Shown piece by piece: positions 15,503 to 24,264 of a stretch of DNA of 64,000 nt. Source of the DNA: Acidimicrobiales bacterium (GTDB taxonomy: Bacteria > Actinomycetota > Acidimicrobiia > Acidimicrobiales > DATDAH01); assembly GCA_016794585.1 (NCBI GenBank), contig JAEUJM010000001.1, positions 1 to 64,000 of the forward strand, written 5' to 3'. The notes under the pieces were generated by a model that was given only the letters and a program-made list of their open reading frames with translations, was not told the DNA's origin and searched no databases. Both the position numbers and the translations under genes were made by a program. Within the stretch, counting starts at the first letter, position 1, and the number at the start of each line of letters is the position of its first letter.

Positions 15503-16222
15503 TCAGCGGGCGGGCGGCGCCGCCGGCGGGGGACCGTCGCCCCGCACCTGATCGGCGGCGGTGCGCGCCTGGTCGGCCACCTCACCGCCGGCCTGCGTGG
15601 CCTGCTCGCGGACCTGCTGGGCGGCGTCCGTCGCCGATCCCTGGAGGTCCTGAGCCGCGGACCGTGCAGTCTCGGTGGTCGCCGCCATCGCTTCCTGGGC
15701 CTCGGCCTGCGCGGTGTGCGCCACCTCCTGGCCCAGGTCCCTGGCCTCGGCCTTGAGGGGCTCGAGCACCGGCTCGCTCAACTGCTCGGCCACCTGGGCC
15801 TCGACCCCGGTGCTCGGGGTCATCGACCCCACGAGCAGGCCGACGCCGAAGGCGACGGCACCGGCGGCGAGTGGGTTGCCCTGGGTCCCCGACTCGATGC
15901 CGTGCTCGATGCGTCCGGGTGCCGCCGCCACCGTTCCGGCGGCACCCGAGGCCGCGTCCGAGACGGTGCCGGCGACGCTGCCGACACCGTCACGCAGCGA
16001 CCCCGCGGCGCCGCCGGCGGTGTCCCGGACGCTGCTCGCCGCCGACTGCGGCGTGCCCATGACCCGCTGGCCGGCCCGGGAGGTTGCCGCTCGGACCCGG
16101 TCCATCCGTCGCTGCACGACGCGCCCGGGACTCACCCGCTCACCGATCTCGTCGAGCGTCGTGCTCATGTGGTCGCGGGTCATCTCGATGTCCCGCCTCA
16201 GTTCCGCTGTTCGCTCAGCCAC
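15503..16222 (-). CDS. DUF3618-containing protein
   Basis: 239 residues. The N-terminus ELRRDIEMTRDHMSTTLDEIGERV matches the DUF3618 helical motif found in actinobacterial envelope-stress proteins. A low-complexity Ala/Gly-rich region follows, then one hydrophobic segment (LAAGAVAFGVGLLVGSM) and a long Ala/Glu/Gln-rich amphipathic helix resembling apolipoprotein-like repeats. Function is not known. It overlaps the upstream Holin-X-like gene by 25 bp and starts with GTG 16222, so it is part of a three-gene operon. It may sit at the inner face of the membrane. Confidence 0.75.
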   Translation of the reverse strand: MAERTAELRRDIEMTRDHMSTTLDEIGERVSPGRVVQRRMDRVRAATSRAGQRVMGTPQSAASSVRDTAGGAAGSLRDGVGSVAGTVSDAASGAAGTVAAAPGRIEHGIESGTQGNPLAAGAVAFGVGLLVGSMTPSTGVEAQVAEQLSEPVLEPLKAEARDLGQEVAHTAQAEAQEAMAATTETARSAAQDLQGSATDAAQQVREQATQAGGEVADQARTAADQVRGDGPPPAAPPAR

Positions 16223-16620
16223 TGCTTGTCCTCCTTGAGGGTCTGGATGGTCTGTTCCGGGACCGGGTCGACGGTCTCGAGCTGCTTCTTGCCGGCCAGG
16301 AAGGCGGCGGTCGCCACGGCGACCAACAGGACGGTCACGATGAGGAAGGCGACCCAGGTGGGCATCACCTCGTCGAGGAGGAACCCGAGGGTCATGACCA
16401 GGCCCACGCCGGCGAGGATGCCGGCGTAGGCGGCGGCGCCGAAGCCGCCGCCGGCCCGGGCGGCCTTGGAGACCTCGACCTTGAGCTCCTCACGGGCCAG
16501 CTCGACCTCCTTGCGCAGGAGGGTCGACACGTCCTGGGTCATGTCGCCCACCAGCTCCGAGAGGCTGCGCTCGCGGACCTGGCCGTTCGCCACCGGGCGA
16601 TCGGCGGACGGGGCCGCCAT
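16198..16620 (-). CDS. phage-holin-superfamily-6 / Holin-X-like membrane protein (DUF1469 type)
   Basis: 140 residues with the pattern LSELVGDMTQDVSTLLRKEVELAREEL, an amphipathic helix typical of the family, then two transmembrane helices (about 58-80 and 87-110) and a charged tail. Despite the holin name, such proteins are common chromosomal actinobacterial genes and there is no phage context here. Start ATG 16620 shares a base with the stop of the upstream gene (TGATG), so they are coupled. Exact function is unknown. Confidence 0.8.
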   Translation of the reverse strand: MAAPSADRPVANGQVRERSLSELVGDMTQDVSTLLRKEVELAREELKVEVSKAARAGGGFGAAAYAGILAGVGLVMTLGFLLDEVMPTWVAFLIVTVLLVAVATAAFLAGKKQLETVDPVPEQTIQTLKEDKQWLSEQRN

Positions 16621-17414
16621 CAGAACGTCCCTCCCGCGGGGCCGGCTCCCGTCGGTCCCTGCTGGGGGACGGCGGGGGGCGGCGGCGGCGGGACCTGCCC
16701 CCCGGCGGGGCCGGGGACCGGACCCCCGGTCGAGGTGGGGTCCACGCCCAGCGGGGCGGTGGCCCCCATGGGGGTGGGGGCGGTGTCGCCGAGGGGACGA
16801 GGGCTGCCGAGCGGCGTGGTCGGCGCGGTCGCCGTCGGCGTCATGGCGCCGGACGACGACGAGCCACCCGCCTCCTTCGTGGCACGGGCGAGCCTTCCCA
16901 CGAGGAGGCCGGCGCCGGCGGCACCGGCGAGGAAGAGCAGCGGTCGACGGCGGGCGAACTCCGACACCTCCTCGACCATCCCGCGCACGCCGAGGTCGTC
17001 CACCCGGTCGGCCATCGAATCCAGGCGCTCGCTCGCCTTCAGTGCGAGGTCCCGGGTGGTGCCGGCCTCCTCGGGACGGCCCTCGGCCAGGGCGCGGAGC
17101 TCACGGGAGCGGGAGCGGGCCATCTCGGTGGCGTCGCTGAGCCGCTCGTCCACCTGGCTGGTGATCTCGTCACCGGTCGTGGACAGGGCCCGACGGGCCT
17201 GATCACGGGCCTCGCTGGTGACGGTCCCCAGCTGCTGCTTGGCCTGCTGAGTCAGGTCCTTGGCCTGGTCGGCGGCCGTGCTGGCGAGCTCGCTGCCCTG
17301 CTCAGCCGCCTTGTGGGCCGTGTCGCGGGCGGCGGTCTGGGCGTGCTCGGCGGTCCCGCCTCCCGCCGCCGCGGGCTGACCGGTTCCGATGGTCTGCATG
17401 GTGTCGTTGCTCAT
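16620..17414 (-). CDS. membrane-associated helical protein with Pro/Gly-rich tail
   Basis: 264 residues, no named family recognised with confidence. Residues 20-150 are rich in Ala, Gln, Lys and Glu in a long amphipathic pattern like LEA or apolipoprotein-like proteins (AADQAKDLTQQAKQQLGTV). One hydrophobic segment follows RRR (PLLFLAGAAGAGLLVGRLA, about 160-178), as in YtxH-like proteins. The last 80 residues are Pro/Gly/Thr-rich and probably disordered. It is the first gene of the operon with the Holin-X-like and DUF3618 genes. A general envelope-stress role is an inference from neighbours. Confidence 0.65.
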   Translation of the reverse strand: MSNDTMQTIGTGQPAAAGGGTAEHAQTAARDTAHKAAEQGSELASTAADQAKDLTQQAKQQLGTVTSEARDQARRALSTTGDEITSQVDERLSDATEMARSRSRELRALAEGRPEEAGTTRDLALKASERLDSMADRVDDLGVRGMVEEVSEFARRRPLLFLAGAAGAGLLVGRLARATKEAGGSSSSGAMTPTATAPTTPLGSPRPLGDTAPTPMGATAPLGVDPTSTGGPVPGPAGGQVPPPPPPAVPQQGPTGAGPAGGTF

Positions 17415-17455
17415 GGATGTCTCCTGATGGGGGTGGCGGAAGCGGGACTACGGGA

Positions 17456-18271
17456 CTAGAAGGTCGTGCGGCCGGCGGCGTGCTCGGCACGCTGGTGCTC
17501 GGCCCACTCGGCGGCGGTCAACCGCTCGTCGGACGGCGAGGCGGCACGGTCCCGGAGATCCAGGTGCTCCTCGTCGCGACGGGGAGCACCCGTCCGGTGG
17601 TCCGCCTCGGCCCGGGCGACGGCGGCGTCGCGCTGGAGGGCGGGGTCATGCTCGAGGCGACGCTGGGCGGCCACCTCGGCGGCGGCGGCCTGGTCCCACG
17701 CCTCGGCCTGGGGGCCGTAGGCGGGGTCGACGGCGCGCCGGGCCAGCTTGGTGTGCCAGTGCTCACCCAGCCACGACCCGACCAGCGAGCCGAGGAGGAT
17801 GGCGACCAGGGAGACGATCACCCCGGCGATCGCGACGCCGGTGACCTGGTCGGAGCTGGTGGGGATGCCGATGCTGCGGAGGTTCTGCTCGAGCTCGGCG
17901 TTGTCGGCGATCCCGGTGACGACGGCGCCGGCGATGGCGCCGATCACCAGCGTCGTGACGAACACGGCGACGCCGTGCAGGATGGCCGCTCGGCGGGCCA
18001 TACGACCGGCGACATAGCCGCCGAAGAGGTACGCCACGAACAGCACGACGGCGGTGATGGCCGAGGCGGCGGCGCCGCTGCTGGTCCAGTCGTCGGTGCG
18101 GAACTCGGTGGCGATGTCCGCCGCGTTGGTGACCGCGCCGGCGATCGCAGCGACCACGGCGAAGGTGCCGTAGGCGCAGACGACCCCCGCGAGCACGCTG
18201 AGGACGGAGACGGAGCCGAACCCGGCGTCGCGGGCGGTCTCCTTGTGGATGCGATGCGTTGCCTTGGCCAT
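17456..18271 (-). CDS. four-helix membrane protein of unknown function
   Basis: 271 residues. A short basic start is followed by four hydrophobic segments (VSVLSVLAGVVCAYGTFAVV; ITAVVLFVAYLFGGYVAG; GVAVFVTTLVIGAIAGAVV; VAIAGVIVSLVAILLGSLV). A soluble, Ala/Glu/Arg-rich tail of about 90 residues contains a predicted helix. ATG 18271 is preferred over an in-frame upstream start at 18343 because GGGAG precedes it and the helices follow directly. Its tail ends AGRTTF. A GGAAC-N16-GTT element upstream suggests ECF-sigma control. It lies just upstream of the Holin-X/DUF3618 group, 41 bp away, and may be co-transcribed. Confidence 0.65.
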   Translation of the reverse strand: MAKATHRIHKETARDAGFGSVSVLSVLAGVVCAYGTFAVVAAIAGAVTNAADIATEFRTDDWTSSGAAASAITAVVLFVAYLFGGYVAGRMARRAAILHGVAVFVTTLVIGAIAGAVVTGIADNAELEQNLRSIGIPTSSDQVTGVAIAGVIVSLVAILLGSLVGSWLGEHWHTKLARRAVDPAYGPQAEAWDQAAAAEVAAQRRLEHDPALQRDAAVARAEADHRTGAPRRDEEHLDLRDRAASPSDERLTAAEWAEHQRAEHAAGRTTF

Positions 18272-18296
18272 TGGGCTTCTCCCTGCCCGTTCACGG

Positions 18297-18320
18297 AACG
18301 GTCTCGTCTGTTGGAGTTCC
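18297..18320 (-). promoter_or_regulatory. candidate ECF-sigma promoter
   Basis: On the minus strand GGAAC (18320-18316) is followed, after 16 bases, by GTT (18299-18297). This fits the general ECF consensus of GGAAC and a C/GTT -10. It lies about 26 bp upstream of the start at 18271. It could respond to envelope or oxidative stress. It is a single visual match and may be chance. Confidence 0.33.
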
Positions 18321-18466
18321 CGGTGCGGCGGTGGCGTCGGCACGTCGCTCGGAGGTCATCTCGTTCGGATGTCGCCGGCACCGCCCCCCGACGCCAGGTC
18401 CCTACCCGCCCCCTCCGCCGAATGACCGGTCTGTCGCGCGTGCCGGAGGGGAAGGGGGCGCGACCC

Positions 18467-19504
18467 ATGACCGACACGGCGGAAGCGGCAGAGCAGGCGG
18501 GACTGCACTACGTCACGGACGCGCCGCCGGGGATCCGAAGGGTCCGGAGGGGCAAGGGGTTCAGCTACCAGAGCCGAGACGGGCACGCGGTCGACGACCG
18601 GACCCGTGAGCGGATCCGGGCCCTCGTCATCCCGCCGGCGTGGACCGACGTCTGGATCTGCGCCGACCCTCGTGGTCACCTGCAGGCGACCGGACGGGAC
18701 GCCCGGGGCCGCAAGCAGTACCGCTACCACGACCGGTGGCGGTCCGTGCGCGATGCCGACAAGTACGACCGGCTCCTCGACTTCGGTCACCACCTCGAGG
18801 CGGTCCGCCGCCAGGTCGACGAGGACAGCCGCCGTCCCGTGCTCGATCGCGACAAGGTGCTCGGTCTCGTCCTCCGCCTGCTCGACGAGACCCTGATCCG
18901 GGTCGGCAACCAGGAGTACGCCGACGACAACGACAGCTTCGGGCTGACCACCCTGCGCCACGAGCACGTCGAGGTGGGCACCCGACGGGTGAGCTTCGAG
19001 TTCGTGGGCAAGGGCGGCATCGAGCACGAGATCCGTGTCGACGACCCCCGACTCGCCCGGGCCGTCCGCCGCTGCCACGAGCTGGGAGGCAAGTCGCTCT
19101 TCGCGTACGAGACCGAGGCCGGTCCGGTGACGGTGACGTCGGCCGACGTGAACGAGCGCCTACGCGAGCTCGTCCCCGGTGCCGACGTGTCGGCGAAGGA
19201 CTTCCGCACCTGGGGGGCGACGGTGCGCACCCTCGAGCACCTCGCCGGGGAGGAGGCTGCCGAGGACGAGCGGGGACGGGAGGCCCAGGTGCTGGAGGCC
19301 ATCGACGAGGCCGCCCTGCTGCTGGGGAACACCCGGACCGTGTGCCGGTCCTGTTACGTGCACCCCGCCGTGCCGGCCGCCCACCTCGACGGCTCGTTGC
19401 CGGAGCACTGGCGCTCGTCCCGGGCGACCTCGTGGTATCGCCGTGGCGAGCGGGCGACGCTCTCGCTCCTGGAAGCGTCCCCCGCGACGCTGCCCGCCTG
19501 CTGA
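18467..19504 (+). CDS. DNA topoisomerase IB
   Basis: 345 residues, a bacterial type IB topoisomerase that relaxes supercoils by a 3'-phosphotyrosine intermediate. The N-terminal DNA-binding domain (residues 1-90) is followed by the catalytic domain. Likely catalytic residues are R145 (LIRVGNQEY), K182 (FVGKGG), R247 (KDFRTWG), N288 (GNTRTV, replacing the viral His as in the Deinococcus enzyme) and the nucleophile Y297 (SCYVHP). ATG 18467 is chosen, with GAAGGGGG upstream; an ATG at 18422 would add 15 residues. It stands alone, divergent from the membrane gene and followed by a GC hairpin. Confidence 0.93.
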   Translation: MTDTAEAAEQAGLHYVTDAPPGIRRVRRGKGFSYQSRDGHAVDDRTRERIRALVIPPAWTDVWICADPRGHLQATGRDARGRKQYRYHDRWRSVRDADKYDRLLDFGHHLEAVRRQVDEDSRRPVLDRDKVLGLVLRLLDETLIRVGNQEYADDNDSFGLTTLRHEHVEVGTRRVSFEFVGKGGIEHEIRVDDPRLARAVRRCHELGGKSLFAYETEAGPVTVTSADVNERLRELVPGADVSAKDFRTWGATVRTLEHLAGEEAAEDERGREAQVLEAIDEAALLLGNTRTVCRSCYVHPAVPAAHLDGSLPEHWRSSRATSWYRRGERATLSLLEASPATLPAC

Positions 19505-19506
19505 GC

Positions 19507-19519
19507 GCGGCCGGGCCGC
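19507..19519. terminator. hairpin between topoisomerase and convergent hydrolase
   Basis: GCGGCC-G-GGCCGC followed by ACTTT, in the 25-bp gap between convergent genes. Short but perfect stem; the T-rich side follows the topoisomerase direction. Confidence 0.45.
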
Positions 19520-19529
19520 ACTTTGCGCT

Positions 19530-20432
19530 TCAGCGGCGGGTGAGCGGCTCGGAGTGGTCCCAGTCGGCGAGCAAGGTGCGCAGCGCGGTGAGCACCAGGA
19601 GGGGCTCGTCGAGCATGGCGTGGTGGCCGGCCTCGGGGATCTCGATGACCGGGGCCACCCGGCCGAGGCGCTCGTACATCGACTCGCCGATGGTCTCGGT
19701 GACGAGGCCGTTCTCCGAGCGCAGGAGCGCGAAGCGACAGGTGATCGACGCGAGGTAGGGGAGCGCGATCGAGCGCATGCCCTGGCTGAACTGGCTGAAG
19801 ATGCGCCGGTCGAACTTCCACTGCCACCCGCCGTCGGTGGGCTTCATCGAGCGCCGCCCGACGTGGTCCATCACGTAGTCGAGGTAGTGCTCCTGCGCCG
19901 GCACGGTGCGGAAGCGGGCGAGGGCCTCGTCGACGTTGGCGTAGGTGCGGGGCCGGCCGAAGGCCTCGTTGAGCCGGAAGGAGGCGATCTCGGGGTCGGG
20001 CTCGCTCACCGGCGAGTCGCAGATGACCACGCCGGCGACCTGGTCGGCGTGCAGCGAGGCGGTGGCCATGGTGACGAAGCCGCCCATGCTGTGGCCGATG
20101 ATCACCGGGTGCCCGGCGATCTCGGCGTCGCCGGCGGCCGCCATGACCTCGTGGGTCCACTGCTCGAGGGCGTAGACGTCGCGGTGGCCGCTGTCGCCGT
20201 GGCCCGAGAGGTCGACGGCCACCACCCGGTACTGGCCGGCGAAGGTGGCGGCCACGTGGGTCCACCAGTGGGCGTGGGCGCCGCCGCCGTGCACGAACAC
20301 GAGGCCCCGGCGGCCCGGCTCGCCCCAGGCGAGGTAGTGGACCGGGCATCCCTCGACATCGACGGTCCGGTCCTCGAAGGGCACCGCCAGCGCCCGCCGG
20401 AACCACTCGGGGGCGTCGGCGTGGACCGGCAT
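19530..20432 (-). CDS. alpha/beta hydrolase
   Basis: About 300 residues with the alpha/beta-hydrolase fold. The oxyanion strand LVFVHGGGAHAHWW comes first, then the nucleophile elbow GHSMGG and a late His in AGHHAML. Substrate is unknown; the family includes esterases and C-C bond hydrolases. The reading frame continues upstream to ATG 20543 or TTG 20555, but that extension is encoded largely by a dispersed repeat (20465-20529). I therefore prefer ATG 20432, which leaves a normal first strand. Neither start has a good ribosome-binding site. Divergent from the sulfotransferase gene. Confidence 0.75.
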   Translation of the reverse strand: MPVHADAPEWFRRALAVPFEDRTVDVEGCPVHYLAWGEPGRRGLVFVHGGGAHAHWWTHVAATFAGQYRVVAVDLSGHGDSGHRDVYALEQWTHEVMAAAGDAEIAGHPVIIGHSMGGFVTMATASLHADQVAGVVICDSPVSEPDPEIASFRLNEAFGRPRTYANVDEALARFRTVPAQEHYLDYVMDHVGRRSMKPTDGGWQWKFDRRIFSQFSQGMRSIALPYLASITCRFALLRSENGLVTETIGESMYERLGRVAPVIEIPEAGHHAMLDEPLLVLTALRTLLADWDHSEPLTRR

Positions 20433-20464
20433 GGAGGCTCGCGTCTCGTGCCCGCTGCCTTGCG

Positions 20465-20529
20465 CCTCCTTCGTCGGCGCCCCTTCGGGATCCGAGGGCA
20501 GGCCCTGGGGCTGCTCCGCTCCGCTCCGC
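20465..20529 (-). repeat. dispersed 65-bp repeat, copy A
   Basis: On the minus strand it starts GCGGAGCGGAGC and ends CCGACGAAGGAGG. A second, 64-bp copy lies at 41913-41976 on the plus strand. The ends are nearly identical (21 of the last 24 bases match) and the middle diverges. Both can be read in a frame that gives EGAPTKE. It lies at the 5' end of the hydrolase frame. Confidence 0.55.
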
Positions 20530-20597
20530 AGCGTCTCGTCCATCGCGCCAGTCAAGCCGACCGCCGGGGCAACGGTGCACTCCTACACTCGGCGGCC

Positions 20598-21779
20598 ATG
20601 GCGATCCCGCGGTGGGCCGACCGCGAGCAGGAGCTCCACGAGCGCGCCGTCGCCTGCGAGGGCGGGGCCGACGACTTCGGCGACCCGTCGTACCTCGAGC
20701 CACTGCGCATCCTGCTCGACAGCTACGACCACGAGGCCCGCTTCACCCGCACCGGCAAGGTGATGGCCGAGTACTTCCTCGTGAACATCCTGCGGGGCCG
20801 CCTCCGGGCCGAGCGCTGGTGGGACCTGCGCCCGTCGGCGCTCGACGTGCCCGTCGAGCGACCCATCATCATCACCGGCCTCGTGCGTACCGGAAGCACC
20901 GCCCTGCACTACCTGATGGGCTCGAACCCCGACACGCAGTGCCTCGCCTACTGGTTGGCCACCCACCCCCAGCCGCGACCGCCCCGCCACTCGTGGGAGG
21001 CGGCCTACGACTACGCCGCCACCGAGTCCGAGCTCCGCATGATCTACCTCGGCGGCGAGAAGCTCGAGTCGATCCACCACATGACCGCGCCGGGCCCTGA
21101 GGAGTGCCGCCACTTCCTCGCCCAGAGCTTCACCGACGACTACTTCGAGGTGGCCAGCACGGTCCCCACCTACGCCGAGTGGTACCGCTCGCACCACCAC
21201 GTCGAGTCGTACCGACGCCACAAGAAGCTGGTGCAGCTCGTCGGGTCGTACGCCGTCGGCACCCGGTGGCTGCTGAAGTACCCGGTGCACATCCGCCACA
21301 TCGACGCCCTGCTCGAGGTCTACCCCGATGCGTGCATCGTCTGGACCCACCGCGACCCGGCCTCGGTGCTGGCGTCCTACGTCGGGCTCTGCGAGGGCTT
21401 CCGCACCCTCCAGGAGGTGCCGCCCGACCGGGAGCAGTTCGCCCAGCACCAGCTCGACGTGTGGTCCGAGGCCATGACCCGTGGCCTCGCCGCCCGGGCC
21501 GGTCGGGAGGACCAGTTCCACGACGTGTGGTTCGACGATCTGCTCGCCGACCCGATGGGCACCATCGCCGCCATCTACGACCACTTCGACGAGCCCCTCT
21601 CGGCCGAGGCCGAGCGCACCATGGCGGCCTGGCAGGCCGACAATCCGCCCGGCAAGTTCGGCGAGCACACCTACGGCAAGGACGACTTCGGCCTCACCGC
21701 CGGCGCCATCCACGAGCGCTTCGCCGACTACGTCGAGCGCTTCTTCCCCGACCTCCCGGCCGCCGGGGTGCCGTCGTGA
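20598..21779 (+). CDS. sulfotransferase-family protein
   Basis: 393 residues. The PAPS-binding 5'-phosphosulfate loop is visible as ITGLVRTGSTALHYL (R97, T98, G99, S100). The 3'-phosphate-binding element is THRDPASVLASY near residue 260. This matches the Sulfotransferase_3-like group common in actinobacteria, which move sulfate from PAPS to a hydroxyl or amine acceptor. Acceptor unknown. It is the first of three plus-strand genes, followed after 88 bp by a class III aminotransferase and then an epimerase. The trio may modify one small molecule, an inference from proximity only. Start ATG 20598 is the only good one. Confidence 0.85.
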   Translation: MAIPRWADREQELHERAVACEGGADDFGDPSYLEPLRILLDSYDHEARFTRTGKVMAEYFLVNILRGRLRAERWWDLRPSALDVPVERPIIITGLVRTGSTALHYLMGSNPDTQCLAYWLATHPQPRPPRHSWEAAYDYAATESELRMIYLGGEKLESIHHMTAPGPEECRHFLAQSFTDDYFEVASTVPTYAEWYRSHHHVESYRRHKKLVQLVGSYAVGTRWLLKYPVHIRHIDALLEVYPDACIVWTHRDPASVLASYVGLCEGFRTLQEVPPDREQFAQHQLDVWSEAMTRGLAARAGREDQFHDVWFDDLLADPMGTIAAIYDHFDEPLSAEAERTMAAWQADNPPGKFGEHTYGKDDFGLTAGAIHERFADYVERFFPDLPAAGVPS

Positions 21780-21867
21780 CGACCGACCGCTCGTTCCGTG
21801 TGCCGGACATTCGCCGCGCCGAGCCGGGCTCCGTACTCAGACGACAGGGTGGCGGGGTGACCCGCTG

Positions 21868-23190
21868 ATGGCCGGGCTGTCGCCGAGGCGGCCGCGCACC
21901 GCGGAGGAGGCCGCACTGCTCGACGAGGCGCGCCGGCTGTTCCCCGAGGGCACCCGGGGCCCGTCGCTCGACGAGGGCCGCAAGTTCATCGTCGAGCGGG
22001 CCGCGGGCAGCCGCCTCTGGGACCGCAGCGGCAACGAGTACGTGGACTTCCTCCTCGGGTCGGGGCCCCACGTGCTCGGCCACGCCCATCCGGCGGTGCT
22101 GGAGGCGATCGGTCGGGCCGCCGCGGGGGGCACCTCCCATCTCGTCCTCACCGCCTCGGCGGTCGAGCTGGCCCAGGCGCTGTGCGAGACGGTGCCGTGC
22201 GCGGAGAAGGTGTCGTTCCACTCGACCGGCTCGGAGGCCACCTTCTTCGCCCTGCGCCTGGCCCGGGCGGCCACCGGGCGGGACAAGGTGCTCAAGTTCG
22301 AGGGCGCCTTCCACGGCATGCACGACTACGCCATGGTCAGCACCCAGTGGAACTGGGACCCGCCGCCGTTCCCCGCGGCCGTGGCCGACACCTTCGGCAT
22401 CCCCGCCGCGGTGGTGCCCGAGGTGCTGGTGGCGCCCTTCAACGACCTGGCCACCGCCGAGGCGATCATCGCCGAGCACCGAGACGAGCTCGCCGCCGTG
22501 ATCGTCGAGCCGATGCAGCGCACGTTCGTGCCCGCGCCCGGCTTCCTCGAGGGCCTGCGCCGGGTCACCCGCGACGCCGGCATCGTGCTCGTCTTCGACG
22601 AGGTGGTCACCGGGTTCCGTCTCGCCCTCGGAGGCGGCCAGGAGCGCTACGGCGTCGTGCCCGACCTGTGCGCCCTCGGCAAGACCATCTCCGGAGGCGT
22701 GCCCTTCGCCGCCATCTGCGGTCGGGCGGATCTGCTCGAGCTGGCCGACCCGGTGCGGCGCATGTCCGGCCTTCCCTTCACCATGCAGACCGGGACGTAC
22801 TCCTCGAACCCGGTGGCGATGGCCGTGGCGCTGGCGGTCATCGGCGAGCTGCGCCGACCGGGCTTCTACGACGAGCTCGAGGCGACGGGCCGCGCGCTCA
22901 TGGCCGGCGTCGGCGAGGCCATCACGGCGGCCGGCCTGCCCGTGCAGGTGCTGGGCGAGCCGGCGGCGTTCCACACGTGGTTCACCGACCAGCCGGTGGT
23001 GGACCACCGGTCGAGTCTCGCCGCCGACGCCTTCGCCAACCTCTGCTTCTCGGACTTCCTGCTCGACCGCGGCATCCTCCGGGCCCACGAGAAGTTCTTC
23101 GTGTCCGCGGCCCACACCGGCGAGGACGTCGCCCTCGCGGTGGCTGCCGCTCAGGAGGCCGCGGTCGCCGTAGCGGAGGCGCTCTCGTGA
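21868..23190 (+). CDS. class III aminotransferase, glutamate-1-semialdehyde aminomutase-like
   Basis: 440 residues of PLP-dependent fold type I. Visible features are the GSEATFFALRLARA phosphate-binding region, FDEVVTGFR with the PLP-ring aspartate, and the PLP lysine K272 in LGKTISGG. The lysine motif and the SNPVAMAVALAVI segment resemble glutamate-1-semialdehyde 2,1-aminomutase and related omega-aminotransferases. There are no tetrapyrrole genes nearby, so a role outside haem synthesis is more likely. Start ATG 21868; the 3' end overlaps the next gene as GTGA. It sits between the sulfotransferase and the epimerase. Confidence 0.87.
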   Translation: MAGLSPRRPRTAEEAALLDEARRLFPEGTRGPSLDEGRKFIVERAAGSRLWDRSGNEYVDFLLGSGPHVLGHAHPAVLEAIGRAAAGGTSHLVLTASAVELAQALCETVPCAEKVSFHSTGSEATFFALRLARAATGRDKVLKFEGAFHGMHDYAMVSTQWNWDPPPFPAAVADTFGIPAAVVPEVLVAPFNDLATAEAIIAEHRDELAAVIVEPMQRTFVPAPGFLEGLRRVTRDAGIVLVFDEVVTGFRLALGGGQERYGVVPDLCALGKTISGGVPFAAICGRADLLELADPVRRMSGLPFTMQTGTYSSNPVAMAVALAVIGELRRPGFYDELEATGRALMAGVGEAITAAGLPVQVLGEPAAFHTWFTDQPVVDHRSSLAADAFANLCFSDFLLDRGILRAHEKFFVSAAHTGEDVALAVAAAQEAAVAVAEALS

Positions 23191-24254
23191 GGCCGATGGT
23201 GCTGGTGACGGGCGCCTGCGGGAACGTCGGCGCGGCGACGGTGCGCGAACTGGTCGACCGGGGCCTGCGGGTGCGGGCCCTCGACCTACCGTCGAAGGCG
23301 AATCGCGCCGTCGCCGCCGGCTTCAGCGCCCGGGTCGACCGGTGCTGGGGCTCGATCACCGACCGTGACCTGCTCAGCCGCGCCGTCGGCGGGGTCGACC
23401 ACGTCCTGCACCTCGCTGCGGTCATCCCGCCCGCCACCGACGCCGACCAGCTCGCCGCGTACGCGGTGAACGTCGGCGGCATGCGCGCCCTGCTCGACGC
23501 CGCCGCCGCCTCGGCCACGCCGCCCGGGATCACCTTCACCTCGACCGCGCAGGTCTATGGGCGCAACGCCGACGCCACGGGCCCGCGCACCGTGGACGAG
23601 GAGCCCCACCCCGAGGACAACTACTCCCGGCAGAAGGTGGAGTGCGAGGCCCTGGTGCGGGCGTCGGGCCTGCGCTGGACCGTCTTCCGGCTCGGCATGA
23701 CGCCGCCGGTGGCGCTGGTGCCCATCATCCCGTTCGTGTTCGAGCTGCACCCCGAGACCCGGGTGGAGTTCACCCACCCCCGGGACGTCGCCGCCGCGCT
23801 GGCGGCGACCGTCGGGAACGAGGCGGTGGCGGGCAAGACCCTGAACATCGCCGGCGGCGCCGACAAGCGGGCCCTCTACCGGGACTGGCTCAACGAGAGC
23901 CTCGCGGTGATGGGGGTGGCCCCGCTGCCCGTCGACGCCTTCGGCGACCGCCGCTTCTACACGGACTGGCTCGACACCGACGAGAGCCAGGCCCTGCTCG
24001 GCTACCAGCAGCGCTACTACTCGGACTACCTCGACGACATCCGCGGGCTCCTCGGCTCACGCCTCGCGGTCATCCGCGCCGCGGCCCCGGTCGTGCGCCG
24101 CTTCATCCTCGCCAACTCCCCCTACGCCGCCGGCGTCGACGCCCGCCGCCCGGTGGTGGCGGCGCGGGGCCAGGCCGCCCGCGCCCGCCGTGCCACCGCC
24201 GCCGTCGGCCCCTGGCTGTCCGACTACCGCACCCACCTCACCCGCCGGCGCTGA
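23187..24254 (+). CDS. NAD-dependent epimerase/dehydratase family protein
   Basis: 355 residues, extended short-chain dehydrogenase. The nucleotide-binding motif VTGACGNVGAATV sits at the N-terminus. A catalytic-type Y-x3-K is seen in NYSRQKVE, with a Ser/Thr in FTSTAQVYG upstream. A later conserved segment gives AGKTLNIAGG. Substrate (sugar nucleotide or isoprenoid/steroid type) is unresolved. The GTG start at 23187 overlaps the aminotransferase stop (GTGA). A basic tail follows residue 285. After its stop comes a palindromic repeat and then a convergent gene. Confidence 0.85.
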   Translation: MRPMVLVTGACGNVGAATVRELVDRGLRVRALDLPSKANRAVAAGFSARVDRCWGSITDRDLLSRAVGGVDHVLHLAAVIPPATDADQLAAYAVNVGGMRALLDAAAASATPPGITFTSTAQVYGRNADATGPRTVDEEPHPEDNYSRQKVECEALVRASGLRWTVFRLGMTPPVALVPIIPFVFELHPETRVEFTHPRDVAAALAATVGNEAVAGKTLNIAGGADKRALYRDWLNESLAVMGVAPLPVDAFGDRRFYTDWLDTDESQALLGYQQRYYSDYLDDIRGLLGSRLAVIRAAAPVVRRFILANSPYAAGVDARRPVVAARGQAARARRATAAVGPWLSDYRTHLTRRR

Positions 24255-24264
24255 CCGAACCCTT

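Noticed and set aside
16198-16620. Phage holin suggesting a prophage
   Set aside because: The Holin-X-like family is a common chromosomal membrane protein and no phage genes are around it.
20433-20555. Longer N-terminus for the alpha/beta hydrolase
   Set aside because: Most of it is encoded by a dispersed repeat and it adds nothing to the fold; kept only as an alternative start.
21868-23190. hemL (tetrapyrrole synthesis)
   Set aside because: Only motif-level similarity and no haem genes nearby; broader class III assignment kept.
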